Positions 1 to 7,112 are shown, counted from the stretch's first letter. The stretch is DNA of 12,742 nucleotides from Candidatus Methanogasteraceae archaeon UBA261 (GCA_002506015.1 DAWR01000192.1:13397-26138); one strand, 5' to 3'. Notes: generated from the sequence alone by a model not told the origin. Numbers and translations are program-made.

Positions 1-436
1 CAATCTCGCTTTCAGTGATCCCGAAGAAGGAGACGATCGTATCCCGCTTTTCGTTGCTGTACTTCAGCACATCTGCCGCCACAACGAGGCTTCCAAGCTC
101 GCTTTTCGCCGCATCAGGGATATTCGCCCCGACTGCGATTATCACCACATTGTTTCTGCCGGTTCTGACACCCATTGCGAGCGCCCTCTTGATCTGGCGG
201 TTTCCGGATGCGTAGAGCATAATCTCCATTCCGAGATCATCAGAGATGTTGCAGGAGCGCACAGTTGCCCGGACCGCTTTTTCCACTGCTGCGATTATGT
301 GCTCTTCGCCTGCAGTCTTTCCGGCGTCGATCGCCTGAACCGTGATTCTGTGTCCGGATGCAATATCGTTTAGTCGGAGAAGAAACTCCTCAATCGCTGG
401 TATCTCGCAGGTTCCGGCTGTTATATGTAGGTCCAT
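1..436 (-). CDS. cgi121: KEOPS complex subunit Cgi121 (partial, C-terminus off the left edge)
   Basis: Cgi121 is the tRNA-binding accessory subunit of KEOPS, the cytoplasmic complex that makes the t6A modification at position 37 of ANN-decoding tRNAs. The minus-strand frame opens with ATG at 436-434 and stays open to the window edge, giving 145 residues. Two blocks look like the family: residues 38-54, where an alanine/glycine stretch precedes a conserved His46 and an alanine-rich helix, and residues 70-88, with MEIMLYASGNRQIKRAL. The latter matches the family's hallmark E-I-L-x-x-x-S-G-x-R-Q-I-x-x-A-I block. Known members have about 150-170 residues, so only a short helical tail is missing. 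The gene is divergent from pyrB with a gap of about 140 bases. I see no strong Shine-Dalgarno (SD) sequence before the ATG. The assignment rests on motif similarity recalled from archaeal homologues. Confidence 0.85.
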   Translation of the reverse strand, partial: MDLHITAGTCEIPAIEEFLLRLNDIASGHRITVQAIDAGKTAGEEHIIAAVEKAVRATVRSCNISDDLGMEIMLYASGNRQIKRALAMGVRTGRNNVVIIAVGANIPDAAKSELGSLVVAADVLKYSNEKRDTIVSFFGITESEI

Positions 437-579
437 GGTCGTATTGGTTGGTAGGGAGATTATGCAGTGGTTGGCGTCGTGGTTGCCGTCAGTTTTTGGC
501 TTGAATGGTTAAAAGGATTTTTAATGCATGAATACAAGTGATAAATCGTGCATACATCGGGGCAGCGAGATGGATTGAT
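437..579. promoter_or_regulatory. Divergent intergenic region between cgi121 and pyrB
   Basis: These 143 bases separate the two divergent starts and should hold both promoters. An A/T-rich stretch at 511-526 (AAAAGGATTTTTAATG) is the best TATA-like candidate for pyrB. Initiation about 25 bases downstream would fall near 545. That is beyond the GTG at 538 and upstream of the ATG at 580, which supports 580 as the pyrB start. I could not pick a convincing TATA box for cgi121. Confidence 0.3.
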
Positions 580-1485
580 ATGATGCAGCATGTAATCGGC
601 ATAAAAGACTTTTCGCGTGGCACAATAGACGCCATCCTCAATCGTGCCGCAGAACTCGAATCGGTTGCGTGCGGCGGATCATCAAATATCCTCTCGGGCA
701 GGATACTTGCAACACTCTTCTATGAGCCAAGCACCAGAACCCGGCTCTCATTCGATTCTGCGATGAAACGACTTGGTGGCAATGTCATTGATTTCGGTTC
801 GATTGAGGTGTCATCAATTGCGAAAGGCGAGAACCTTGCAGACACAATCTCTGTTGTCAGCGGATACGCGGATGCGATCGTGCTCCGGCATCCGAAGGAG
901 GGTGCGGCACGGATGGCGTCCGAATTCTCGTCAGTTCCTGTCATAAACGCCGGCGATGGTGCAGGACAACATCCGACGCAGACGCTTCTTGATCTGTACA
1001 CAATAAGAAAAGAGAGTAAGCTCGATGGGGTGAAGATTGCACTTGTCGGGGATCTCAAGTACGGGCGGACTGTTCATTCTCTTGCACACGCGCTTTCAAT
1101 GTACAATTCTGAGATATATCTCGTCTCGCCGGAGCAGTTGAAGATGCCCGATTCGATAAAGGACGATTTGACCAAAAGCGGTACGAAAATCATAGAAACA
1201 ACCAACATCGACGATGCAATCGGTGTGGTGGATGTGCTCTACCTCACGAGAATTCAGAAGGAGCGGTTTCCGGATCCCGCCGAATATCAGACGGTGGCGG
1301 GCAGTTACAAAGTGACAAAAGATACTTTAAATGAAGTAAAAGACGATTTAATCATAATGCACCCGCTTCCGAGGGTGAATGAGATCGATCCGGATGTCGA
1401 TTCAACCAAACATGCAGTATATTTCAGGCAGTCGTTCTACGGGGTGCCTGTGCGCATGGCGATTCTCTCGATGGTGATGGCATGA
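580..1485 (+). CDS. pyrB: Aspartate carbamoyltransferase catalytic chain
   Basis: Catalyses carbamoyl phosphate plus L-aspartate to N-carbamoyl-aspartate, the committed step of pyrimidine synthesis, in the cytoplasm. With the ATG at 580 the product has 301 residues, normal for the family. Visible motifs are the carbamoyl-phosphate loop STRTR at 51-55, the flexible loop with Lys82 (AKGENLADT), HPTQ at 131-134, GDLKYGRTVHSL in the aspartate domain, and HPLPRVNEI at 261-269. The frame extends upstream to a GTG at 538, which would add 14 residues. I prefer 580 because archaeal PyrB proteins normally begin directly with this sequence and the likely promoter lies too close to 538. The second Met codon at 583 is an equal alternative. 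The last four bases overlap pyrI (ATGA), so the two chains are probably translationally coupled and made in matched amounts. Confidence 0.95.
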   Translation: MMQHVIGIKDFSRGTIDAILNRAAELESVACGGSSNILSGRILATLFYEPSTRTRLSFDSAMKRLGGNVIDFGSIEVSSIAKGENLADTISVVSGYADAIVLRHPKEGAARMASEFSSVPVINAGDGAGQHPTQTLLDLYTIRKESKLDGVKIALVGDLKYGRTVHSLAHALSMYNSEIYLVSPEQLKMPDSIKDDLTKSGTKIIETTNIDDAIGVVDVLYLTRIQKERFPDPAEYQTVAGSYKVTKDTLNEVKDDLIIMHPLPRVNEIDPDVDSTKHAVYFRQSFYGVPVRMAILSMVMA

Positions 1486-1943
1486 CTGCAGAGAGCAGGG
1501 AGTTGCGGGTTCGGCGGATCAGAAACGGAACCGTGATCGATCATATCACAGCAGGGCAAGCACTGAATGTGCTGCGCATTCTCGGCATCACAGGTCGGTC
1601 GGACGAGGTTGTGAGCGTCGTCATGAATGTCTCTGATCGGAAGAAAGACATCGTAAAGATTGAAAATAGGGAATTGGATCCCGAAGAAGTGGATACAATC
1701 GCATTGATCTCGCCTGATGCGACAATCAACATCATACGGGATTATAAGGTTGCGGAAAAACACGAAGTGATCCTTCCATCGCATATCGAGGGCGTGGTCA
1801 GATGCATGAATCCAAACTGTATCACAAACACGGATGAGCCAGTCCTTGCCGGATTTGAGATATCCCGCGGCGAGGGAGTTGAGCTGCGTTGCGTCTACTG
1901 TGGAAAGGTGATAACAGATCAGATTGCGGATTTTCTCATTTAG
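1482..1943 (+). CDS. pyrI: Aspartate carbamoyltransferase regulatory chain
   Basis: Regulatory subunit of aspartate transcarbamoylase. It binds nucleotide effectors through its N-terminal domain and joins catalytic trimers through a zinc domain. The product has 153 residues, the same as the Escherichia coli chain. The C-terminal zinc site is intact: Cys108, Cys113, Cys137 and Cys140, matching the spacing known in E. coli (109, 114, 138, 141). The N-terminal allosteric domain shows the typical run R-x-I-x-N-G-T-V-I-D-H-I near residues 12-22. The start codon overlaps the pyrB stop by four bases. This suggests an allosterically controlled dodecameric enzyme rather than a free catalytic trimer. 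Confidence 0.95.
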   Translation: MTAESRELRVRRIRNGTVIDHITAGQALNVLRILGITGRSDEVVSVVMNVSDRKKDIVKIENRELDPEEVDTIALISPDATINIIRDYKVAEKHEVILPSHIEGVVRCMNPNCITNTDEPVLAGFEISRGEGVELRCVYCGKVITDQIADFLI

Positions 1944-1963
1944 GAGTATTGATCAGATGGCAC

Positions 1964-2094
1964 GTGTTTAGCCAACCACAGGATTGCACAGATTTCCACG
2001 AGGAATTATGAGGGGGCAAGATAAAATGCAAACCCAACCAATATCTTGTGTTGATCTCATAGAATCTCGTGGTTTTTTCACCTCGACTAAACAC
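1964..2094. repeat. Nested inverted repeat / long hairpin downstream of pyrI
   Basis: Three nested arms are visible. The outer arm is GTGTTTAG at 1964-1971 against CTAAACAC at 2087-2094, a perfect 8 bp. The main arm is 1996-2012 against 2056-2072, 13 of 17 positions. The inner arm is CAAGATA at 2017-2023 against TATCTTG at 2042-2048, a perfect 7 bp. A run of six T follows the right main arm at 2073-2078, so the structure could end the pyrBI transcript. The left flank (1974-1995, beginning AACCACAGGATTGCACAG) resembles the starts of the elements at 7251 and 8555. I therefore read it as a diverged member of the intergenic repeat family as well as a possible terminator. Confidence 0.6.
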
Positions 2095-2111
2095 ATACTC
2101 CGGATGAAAGA

Positions 2112-2160
2112 TTATATAGCAAATAACACCATCTAATTGAAGAGATGATGATGCAGGTGA
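2112..2160 (+). promoter_or_regulatory. TATA box and ribosome binding site of the archaeosortase operon
   Basis: TTATATA at 2112-2118 lies about 50 bases before the ATG at 2165. Initiation 25-30 bases downstream of it would give a leader of roughly 20 bases. AGGTGA at 2155-2160, four bases before the ATG, is a strong archaeal SD sequence and fixes the start. The same AGGTGA with the same spacing precedes the CooT-family gene at 10051. Confidence 0.65.
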
Positions 2161-2164
2161 TGCT

Positions 2165-2965
2165 ATGATTGCGCAGGTACTATGGGTTGCATTGATACTG
2201 TTGGTTGCAGCATCCGTTCTACCGGGGCAGTATCGGCGCCATCGTTTCCTTATCGGGGCCGCGGGATGGTTCTTCTTTGCGATCCACTGGGCAGCGCAAC
2301 CGATGCACTACATAGAGATCGGGGATTATGCCAATGTCGTGCTGGTGCTGGCGGTATCGCTATTCTGCCTGCTTGTTTGCCATGCGATGATCAGGAGTTA
2401 CAGGCATTATGAGGGCGCGGAGAAGATTCTTCTGACTCTGACAACCGCATCAGCACTCGGAGGTGCATTCTACTACCCATTTGCCGAGATTGAGGTTCTC
2501 AAAACATTTCTGATCGCTGTTGTCGCAAAGCAGGTCGTTTACATCCTGCATGTGATCAACGTACCTGCGCATCTTAGCGGTTGGGATCATATCGTACTCA
2601 ACGGACATACGGTCACAATCATCCTTGCATGCACCGCAATCGAGAGCATCGCGATATTCTTCGGACTGATCTTCTGCGTACGCGCATCCGCGAAAAGAAC
2701 CGCGATCGCATTCGCAGTCTCGGTTCCGGTGATCTACATTCTGAACCTGGCAAGAAACGTCTTCGTCGTAGTTGCTTATGGCTACCAGTGGTTTGGCGAG
2801 AACAGCTTTCAGATCGCGCACCACTATATTGCGAAGATCGGATCCGGAATCGCGCTCTTTGTGATCGCTTATGCTGTACTGCTAGCACTTCCCGAACTGC
2901 TGGATGCGATCGATCGCTTATTTGCGATCCTGCGAGTATATGCGAGGGGTGAAGAGGAGACATGA
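2165..2965 (+). CDS. artA: Archaeosortase A-like membrane transpeptidase
   Basis: Archaeosortases are integral membrane cysteine enzymes that remove the C-terminal sorting helix (PGF-CTERM type) of surface proteins and pass the protein to a membrane lipid. The product has 266 residues and is strongly hydrophobic, with about seven or eight membrane segments (roughly 4-20, 29-45, 55-75, 88-104, 112-132, 150-171, 179-203 and 223-245). Cys156 lies in ACTAIES at the start of a membrane helix, and Arg197 lies in LARN. Both fit the catalytic Cys and Arg of the exosortase/archaeosortase superfamily, and their 41-residue separation equals that of Cys173 and Arg214 in Haloferax volcanii ArtA. His219/His220 are candidates for the third polar residue. 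The two lipid genes downstream support the call. The exact subfamily (ArtA against other archaeosortases) is less certain than the superfamily. Confidence 0.8.
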   Translation: MIAQVLWVALILLVAASVLPGQYRRHRFLIGAAGWFFFAIHWAAQPMHYIEIGDYANVVLVLAVSLFCLLVCHAMIRSYRHYEGAEKILLTLTTASALGGAFYYPFAEIEVLKTFLIAVVAKQVVYILHVINVPAHLSGWDHIVLNGHTVTIILACTAIESIAIFFGLIFCVRASAKRTAIAFAVSVPVIYILNLARNVFVVVAYGYQWFGENSFQIAHHYIAKIGSGIALFVIAYAVLLALPELLDAIDRLFAILRVYARGEEET

Positions 2966-3618
2966 CGATCCGGATTGCGAAAGGTTCTGTCGGGTGGCTT
3001 CTGACTGCCGGTGCCTGTGCTTTGACGGCATCGGTTGCCGCCACAATCGATGGCAGGTTCCGCATACCTGCCTATTTTTGTATTTTGCTGACGGTCTTCT
3101 TTGTCGGGTTTTTTCGTGATCCGCAACGCAGACCCGATTACGATCCGGATATAACGCACGACCCCGTGCTGCTGGCGCCTGCGGATGGCAGGGTAATGGC
3201 GATCGATCGTTGCGGCGTGCAGATATTCATGAACTTTCACAACGTGCACGTCAACAGGGCGCCGATCTCGGGCAAAATCGAGTCCATCAAGTATATAAAA
3301 GGGAGTCACATCCCGGCTTTCACGAAAAACTCGCTCAGAAATGAGCGCAACAAGATCGTCATCGTAAACAAAGACGTCCGGTGCACGGTAACGCAGATCG
3401 CCGGAACGATAACGCGTAGAATTGTATCTTACGTCGGGGAAGGGGATTCTGTAGAACGAGGCGGGCGCATTGGCATGATCCGGCTTGGTTCGAGGGTGGA
3501 TGTGACAATCCCCCCTGGTTTTGAGCCCGTCGTGCACCGGGGAGATCACGTGCGTGCCGGCGAGACTGTGATCGCCACTATAAGATCAGGAACCAAAGAT
3601 GAGCAGCAGCGATCCTGA
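2962..3618 (+). CDS. psd: Phosphatidylserine (archaetidylserine) decarboxylase, pyruvoyl-dependent
   Basis: Converts archaetidylserine to archaetidylethanolamine at the membrane; haloarchaeal workers call the equivalent gene pssD. The product has 218 residues, the short archaeal/bacterial PSD form. Two hydrophobic stretches at about 10-28 and 36-50 anchor the N-terminus, followed by FFRDP at 50-54. Asp75-Gly76 (ADGRV) and His96 (HVNR) fit the catalytic Asp and His. Self-cleavage should occur at Gly176-Ser177 in RLGSRVDV, which turns Ser177 into the pyruvoyl cofactor. ATG overlaps the archaeosortase stop by four bases (ATGA), so translation is coupled. The substrate is inferred to be an archaeal ether lipid from the host, not from the sequence. 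Confidence 0.9.
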   Translation: MTIRIAKGSVGWLLTAGACALTASVAATIDGRFRIPAYFCILLTVFFVGFFRDPQRRPDYDPDITHDPVLLAPADGRVMAIDRCGVQIFMNFHNVHVNRAPISGKIESIKYIKGSHIPAFTKNSLRNERNKIVIVNKDVRCTVTQIAGTITRRIVSYVGEGDSVERGGRIGMIRLGSRVDVTIPPGFEPVVHRGDHVRAGETVIATIRSGTKDEQQRS

Positions 3619-4294
3619 AGCAGGCGTCCTTGAGTTGCTTCGACTGCCAGACCTTGTCACAATCTTAAATATCCTCTTCGGGTTCACGGCAATCCTTTTT
3701 GTTCTGAACCGTAACACCAGCGGAGCAATCATCTTGATCCTTGCTGCAGCGCTTGCCGACGGCGTGGATGGTGCTGTTGCAAGGCGCTTCGAGTCGGGCG
3801 TCTTCGGAGAGCACCTCGACTCATTTGCGGACGCAATCTCCTTTGGCGTAGCCCCCGCTGTCATCTATTATGCGATCGTAAGCGTCGAGCACCACACAAT
3901 CGCATGCGCATTCTCTGCTGCGTACCTGATCTGCGGGGTGCTCAGGCTGGTCAGGTTCAGCATACTGGACGTCGCTGAGTTCAGAGGAATTCCGATCACA
4001 GCAGCAGGCGCATTTGCGGTGATGTCACTGTATCTGACAGACTCGCCCTATCTGGCAACCGGAGTCTTTGCCGTACTCTCTCTTCTGATGGTTAGCAATA
4101 TCCCCTACCCAAAAGTCAGGTCGACCCCGGTTTTGATGCTGCTCACAATTGTCTTCACCCTCACGATTGTGGCGCATTGCATCGGACTGTACAACTGGTT
4201 TGCATGGCTTTTGGTAATCCTGCTTGGTATGTACGTGCTAACTCCGCTGATCGGGGGCGGACGCATCTACGCGGGTCGGTCGCAACGTTCGTGA
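3599..4294 (+). CDS. pssA: CDP-alcohol phosphatidyltransferase, archaetidylserine synthase type
   Basis: Joins a CDP-activated ether lipid to L-serine, supplying the substrate of the decarboxylase encoded just upstream. The product has 231 residues with about six membrane helices. The family signature is complete near the N-terminus: Asp54, Asp57-Gly58, Ala61-Arg62, Gly70, Asp74 and Asp78, which is the D-x2-D-G-x2-A-R-x7-G-x3-D-x3-D pattern that binds the metal and CDP. The N-terminal stretch LLRLPDLVTILN is typical of archaeal PssA. The chosen ATG overlaps psd by 20 bases. No later start keeps the conserved N-terminus, apart from a TTG near 3630. Serine as acceptor, rather than inositol or glycerol phosphate, is inferred from the neighbouring decarboxylase. 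Confidence 0.88.
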   Translation: MSSSDPEAGVLELLRLPDLVTILNILFGFTAILFVLNRNTSGAIILILAAALADGVDGAVARRFESGVFGEHLDSFADAISFGVAPAVIYYAIVSVEHHTIACAFSAAYLICGVLRLVRFSILDVAEFRGIPITAAGAFAVMSLYLTDSPYLATGVFAVLSLLMVSNIPYPKVRSTPVLMLLTIVFTLTIVAHCIGLYNWFAWLLVILLGMYVLTPLIGGGRIYAGRSQRS

Positions 4295-4395
4295 AACACG
4301 TAAGCATGGCTGCAGACACTTACGACTTAACGTATGGCATGCTTGACCGAAAATACGGGCTCACCACCGTGAACTACTCAAAGCAACAGGAATAA
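4291..4395 (+). CDS. Possible 34-codon small protein coupled to pssA
   Basis: GTG at 4291 overlaps the pssA stop as GTGA, the same 4-base coupling used elsewhere in this operon, and the frame runs 34 codons to TAA. The peptide begins (M)KHVSMAADTYDLTYGML and ends NYSKQQE. It is polar, with no membrane helix or cysteine. An internal ATG at 4306 would give 29 residues. I do not recognise it. The frame is open for longer upstream only as a shadow inside pssA. It could be a real microprotein or chance; the coupling geometry is the only positive evidence. Confidence 0.25.
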   Translation: MKHVSMAADTYDLTYGMLDRKYGLTTVNYSKQQE

Positions 4396-4494
4396 TGGAT
4401 TACACGATGGATAAATCGCCCATAGTCGTGGAAAAATGGTTAAAGGGGGCAATTCCCGGATACATCCACCCTGTGAATACGACGTACCCGGGCG

Positions 4495-4521
4495 CGGGAT
4501 TGTGCTTCCGCTAAAATCCCG
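4495..4521 (-). terminator. Hairpin after the triple-FeoA gene
   Basis: CGGGATT at 4495-4501 pairs perfectly with AATCCCG at 4515-4521 around a 13-base loop. It begins 7 bases past the stop codon (4531-4529) of the minus-strand gene. On the transcript the first arm runs into UUU, and there is no longer U tract after the second arm. The rest of 4396-4528 shows only a weak GGG/CCC pair near 4445-4457 and no gene. Confidence 0.4.
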
Positions 4522-4528
4522 AATTAGT

Positions 4529-5284
4529 CTACTCGACCAGCACCTTCTCAGCCAGACCGTGACCGATTGTGATCGACTGCGCGCCCACTTTCGCAAGTAC
4601 GTACGAACCTCTCTTCGGCGTCGGTGCCGGCGTCTCTTTTCTGAGGAGTGTGATCTCAGACCCCTCTTTTAGCCCAATCCGCTCGAACTTCTCCGCGAGG
4701 TGAGTCCCTCCAACGATCTTCTCCATCGTAGCCTTCTCACCATCTTTCAGGTAATTAATCTGGGTGGGTTTACCATCTATAACCACAAACACCTTCGATG
4801 CCTGACCTTCGCCCATCTTAATCTCTGTTCCCTCTACCGAGAACACCAGTGTGCGGTCAGGAACATGGCGCAGAAACGCAAGTTCACTTCCTTTTGTGAT
4901 GCCGCACTCGGAGAGAAAACCTTCGAAGTCCTTCCCGCCTTCAATCGATCCGACGGTACCCTTATCACCGCCCTCCAGCATTAGCAGTGGAAGAATCTTC
5001 CCCTTATGTTCCAGATATATCTTATCAGCCCATCCACGAGCTATTATTATCTCCTGATCCGCTACTGCCAGCGATATCGGTCCGCTGTGCACATGCACGG
5101 GCTCGGTTGCTACTATCTCGAGTTCGACTCCGTCTGTTACGCCGAGTTCCGCGAGGTGTTCTTTGACATCCGCGCCACCCGTGATCTCCTTGACACGCAC
5201 TGTGGTTTCAGGTTCAACATCTTTCAGTAGTTTCATCTTGTACACCTTCTTTTCTGGTTTATCGACCTTGTGGGTCGATTCCAT
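4529..5284 (-). CDS. Triple FeoA-domain protein, probably iron-regulated
   Basis: FeoA domains are small SH3-like folds that work with the ferrous iron transporter FeoB or form the C-terminal domain of DtxR-family regulators. The 251-residue product has three in tandem, at about 18-93, 105-172 and 180-251. Each has the pattern of an early G-G, then a helix ending in L/I-G-(V/I/L), then G-x-E-(L/I), a hydrophobic strand, and a final G-x-x-x-x-(I/V)-x-V/L. The repeats have diverged in sequence. No FeoB gene is in the window and there is no membrane segment. ATG at 5284 has no SD. Met17 (ATG at 5236) sits six bases after AAGGTG and starts exactly at the first domain, so a 235-residue product is a serious alternative. 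The DtxR-like operator upstream fits an iron role. The biochemical function of stand-alone triple FeoA proteins is not known to me. Confidence 0.8.
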   Translation of the reverse strand: MESTHKVDKPEKKVYKMKLLKDVEPETTVRVKEITGGADVKEHLAELGVTDGVELEIVATEPVHVHSGPISLAVADQEIIIARGWADKIYLEHKGKILPLLMLEGGDKGTVGSIEGGKDFEGFLSECGITKGSELAFLRHVPDRTLVFSVEGTEIKMGEGQASKVFVVIDGKPTQINYLKDGEKATMEKIVGGTHLAEKFERIGLKEGSEITLLRKETPAPTPKRGSYVLAKVGAQSITIGHGLAEKVLVE

Positions 5285-5296
5285 GATGTATTACTA

Positions 5297-5310
5297 GGTA
5301 CACAAGTACC
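5297..5310. repeat. Short palindrome GGTAC-N4-GTACC
   Basis: GGTAC at 5297-5301 and GTACC at 5306-5310 form a perfect 5-bp inverted repeat with a 4-base spacer, between the DtxR-like boxes and the ATG of the triple-FeoA gene. It may be a second regulator site or the base of a leader hairpin. The evidence is the symmetry only. Confidence 0.3.
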
Positions 5311-5314
5311 CTGC

Positions 5315-5348
5315 CCTAACAAAGTTAGGTTTATTCGGGAAAACCTAA
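5315..5348. promoter_or_regulatory. DtxR/IdeR-like operator upstream of the triple-FeoA gene
   Basis: Two overlapping inverted repeats share one half-site. CCTAAC at 5315-5320 faces GTTAGG at 5324-5329 (3-base spacer), and TTAGGTTT at 5325-5332 faces AAACCTAA at 5341-5348 (8-base spacer). TTAGG...CCTAA half-sites are the known recognition pattern of DtxR/IdeR-type metal-dependent repressors, including archaeal MDR1. The A/T-rich core at 5330-5337 (AATAAACC on the minus strand) could be the TATA element, so a bound repressor would block it. The direction and iron response are inferences. The site could also affect ilvD, whose start is about 100 bases away on the other strand. Confidence 0.6.
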
Positions 5349-5415
5349 TTTCATCCCCCCCTCCGGTGCGATCTCGAGAAGGGGCGTGAAAAACGAATAA
5401 AGCGCGCCCACGCAT

Positions 5416-5427
5416 CTATTTATGTAG
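5416..5427 (+). promoter_or_regulatory. TATA box of ilvD
   Basis: CTATTTATGTAG is centred about 30 bases before the ATG at 5451. At normal archaeal TATA-to-start spacing, transcription would begin within a few bases of the start codon, and no SD sequence is visible. A leaderless or nearly leaderless mRNA is the simplest reading. Confidence 0.5.
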
Positions 5428-5450
5428 CCTAACCGCGATAACCATTATTC

Positions 5451-7112
5451 ATGGAACTGAGAAGCGACCGCGTCAAAAAAGGGCTTGCACGGGCTCCCCA
5501 CCGTGCACTCCTCCGAGCAACAGGAATAACAGACTATGAGATGGATAAGCCGTTCATCGCAGTGGTAAACTCGTGGAATGATATTATTCCCGGGCACATC
5601 CACCTCGAAAAGGTAAGCGAAGCCGTGAAATCCGGAATACGGATGGCTGGTGGCGTGCCGTTTGAATTCTCAACGATCGGAATCTGCGATGGTATCGCTA
5701 TGAACCACGCAGGCATGCGGTACCCGATGCCATCACGGGAACTGATCGCCGACTCAATCGAGATCATGGTGAATGCACATGCGTTCGACGGCATGGTTCT
5801 GATACCGTCCTGCGACAAGATCGTGCCAGGACACTTAATGGCGGCAGGGCGCCTTGACATCCCCACGATTGCAGTGACCGGCGGACCGATGCTCCCCGGG
5901 TTCACAGGCGATCAAGAGCGTGACCTGATCTCGGTATTCGAGGCGGTCGGTGAGTCACACGATGACGAGTATATCTACAACCTCGAGAGCGTTGCGTGTC
6001 CGGGCGCGGGATCCTGCTCAGGACTCTTCACAGCAAACACGATGGCATGCATGACCGAGGCGCTCGGCATGAGTCTCCCTGGCTGCGCAACTGCTCACGC
6101 AATCGACGCAAAGAAGATCCATATCGCAAAGGACTCCGGCAGGAAGATCGTGGAACTGATCGAGAAGAATATCACGGCACGCCAGATTGTGACCGAGAAG
6201 TCGTTTGGCAATGCGGTATGCGTGGATATGGCGATCGGAGGCAGCACAAACACTGTTCTCCATCTACCCGCGATCGCACACGATTTTGATATCACGCTTC
6301 CGCTCTCGCGATTTGACGAACTCAGCCGGACTACGCCGCACCTGATCAACCTGCGCCCGGGCGGCGAGCACTTCATGATTGATTTCGACAAGGCAGGAGG
6401 AATCTATGCGATAATAGAGCGGCTGCAAGAGAGCTCCGGAATCAATCTCGATTCGCTCACTGTTACAACCGACACACTCGGCGAGAACCTGTCGGCTCAC
6501 GTGATTGTGAACCCAGAGACGAACCGGCAGATCATCGCAACCATGGACGAACCGCTGCACGCGGAGGGCGGGATTGCAATTCTCTACGGAACGCTCGCAC
6601 CGAATGGCTCTGTTGTCAAGCAGACCGCAGTCAACTCCGCGATGATGCGGCATACGGGACCTGCAAAAGTCTTCGAGAGTGAGGAGGATGCGATGGATGC
6701 GATCATGGACCACAAAATCGTGTCCGGCGACGTTGTTGTCGTCCGCTACGAGGGTCCCAAGGGAGGTCCTGGTATGCGCGAGATGCTCTCGCCAACGTCA
6801 GCGATCGCAGGTATGGGCTTGATCGATTCGGTCGCACTGATAACAGATGGGAGATTCTCAGGCGGGACACGCGGACCCTGTATCGGGCACGTGTCGCCAG
6901 AAGCGGCAATCGGGGGTGCGATCGCACTTGTGCGTGACGGGGACACAATCGAGATCGATATCCCGAACAGGGTGCTGAACCTGCTCGTTGATTCTGGTGA
7001 ACTTGACGCACGGAAGAAGGCGTGGAAACCACCTGAATCGAAAGTGAGCGGTGTTCTTGCGCGATATCAGCGGATGGTTGGCGATGCGAGCGAAGGAAGC
7101 GTGATCACGTAG
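5451..7112 (+). CDS. ilvD: Dihydroxy-acid dehydratase
   Basis: Dehydrates 2,3-dihydroxy-isovalerate and 2,3-dihydroxy-3-methylvalerate to the 2-keto acids that become valine, isoleucine and leucine; a cytoplasmic iron-sulfur enzyme. The product has 553 residues, the usual archaeal length. Key blocks are NSWNDIIPGH at 40-49, CDGIAMNHAGM from Cys79, PSRELIADSIE at 94-104, PSCDK with Cys121, CPGAGSCSG with Cys183 and Cys189, GGSTNTVLHL, and DGRFSGGTRG from about 466. Cys121 and a cysteine of the CPGAGSC block are the usual cluster ligands. The Asn preceded by Cys that typifies 2Fe-2S plant and mycobacterial enzymes near residue 49 is absent here, so the cluster may be the 4Fe-4S type (inference). 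It is a single transcription unit, with no ilvBNC neighbours in view. Confidence 0.97.
   Translation: MELRSDRVKKGLARAPHRALLRATGITDYEMDKPFIAVVNSWNDIIPGHIHLEKVSEAVKSGIRMAGGVPFEFSTIGICDGIAMNHAGMRYPMPSRELIADSIEIMVNAHAFDGMVLIPSCDKIVPGHLMAAGRLDIPTIAVTGGPMLPGFTGDQERDLISVFEAVGESHDDEYIYNLESVACPGAGSCSGLFTANTMACMTEALGMSLPGCATAHAIDAKKIHIAKDSGRKIVELIEKNITARQIVTEKSFGNAVCVDMAIGGSTNTVLHLPAIAHDFDITLPLSRFDELSRTTPHLINLRPGGEHFMIDFDKAGGIYAIIERLQESSGINLDSLTVTTDTLGENLSAHVIVNPETNRQIIATMDEPLHAEGGIAILYGTLAPNGSVVKQTAVNSAMMRHTGPAKVFESEEDAMDAIMDHKIVSGDVVVVRYEGPKGGPGMREMLSPTSAIAGMGLIDSVALITDGRFSGGTRGPCIGHVSPEAAIGGAIALVRDGDTIEIDIPNRVLNLLVDSGELDARKKAWKPPESKVSGVLARYQRMVGDASEGSVIT

Noticed and set aside
15..215. Plus-strand 66-codon frame at the left edge
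   Set aside because: It is the antisense shadow of cgi121, whose protein shows clear family motifs.
538..579. Upstream GTG start for pyrB giving 315 residues
   Set aside because: The 14 extra residues are not family-like, the A/T-rich promoter candidate lies at 511-526 so a transcript would start after 538, and MMQHVIGIKDFS is the usual N-terminus.
4177..4290. Upstream extension of the small frame after pssA
   Set aside because: It overlaps conserved pssA membrane helices in another frame; only the part from GTG at 4291 is plausible.
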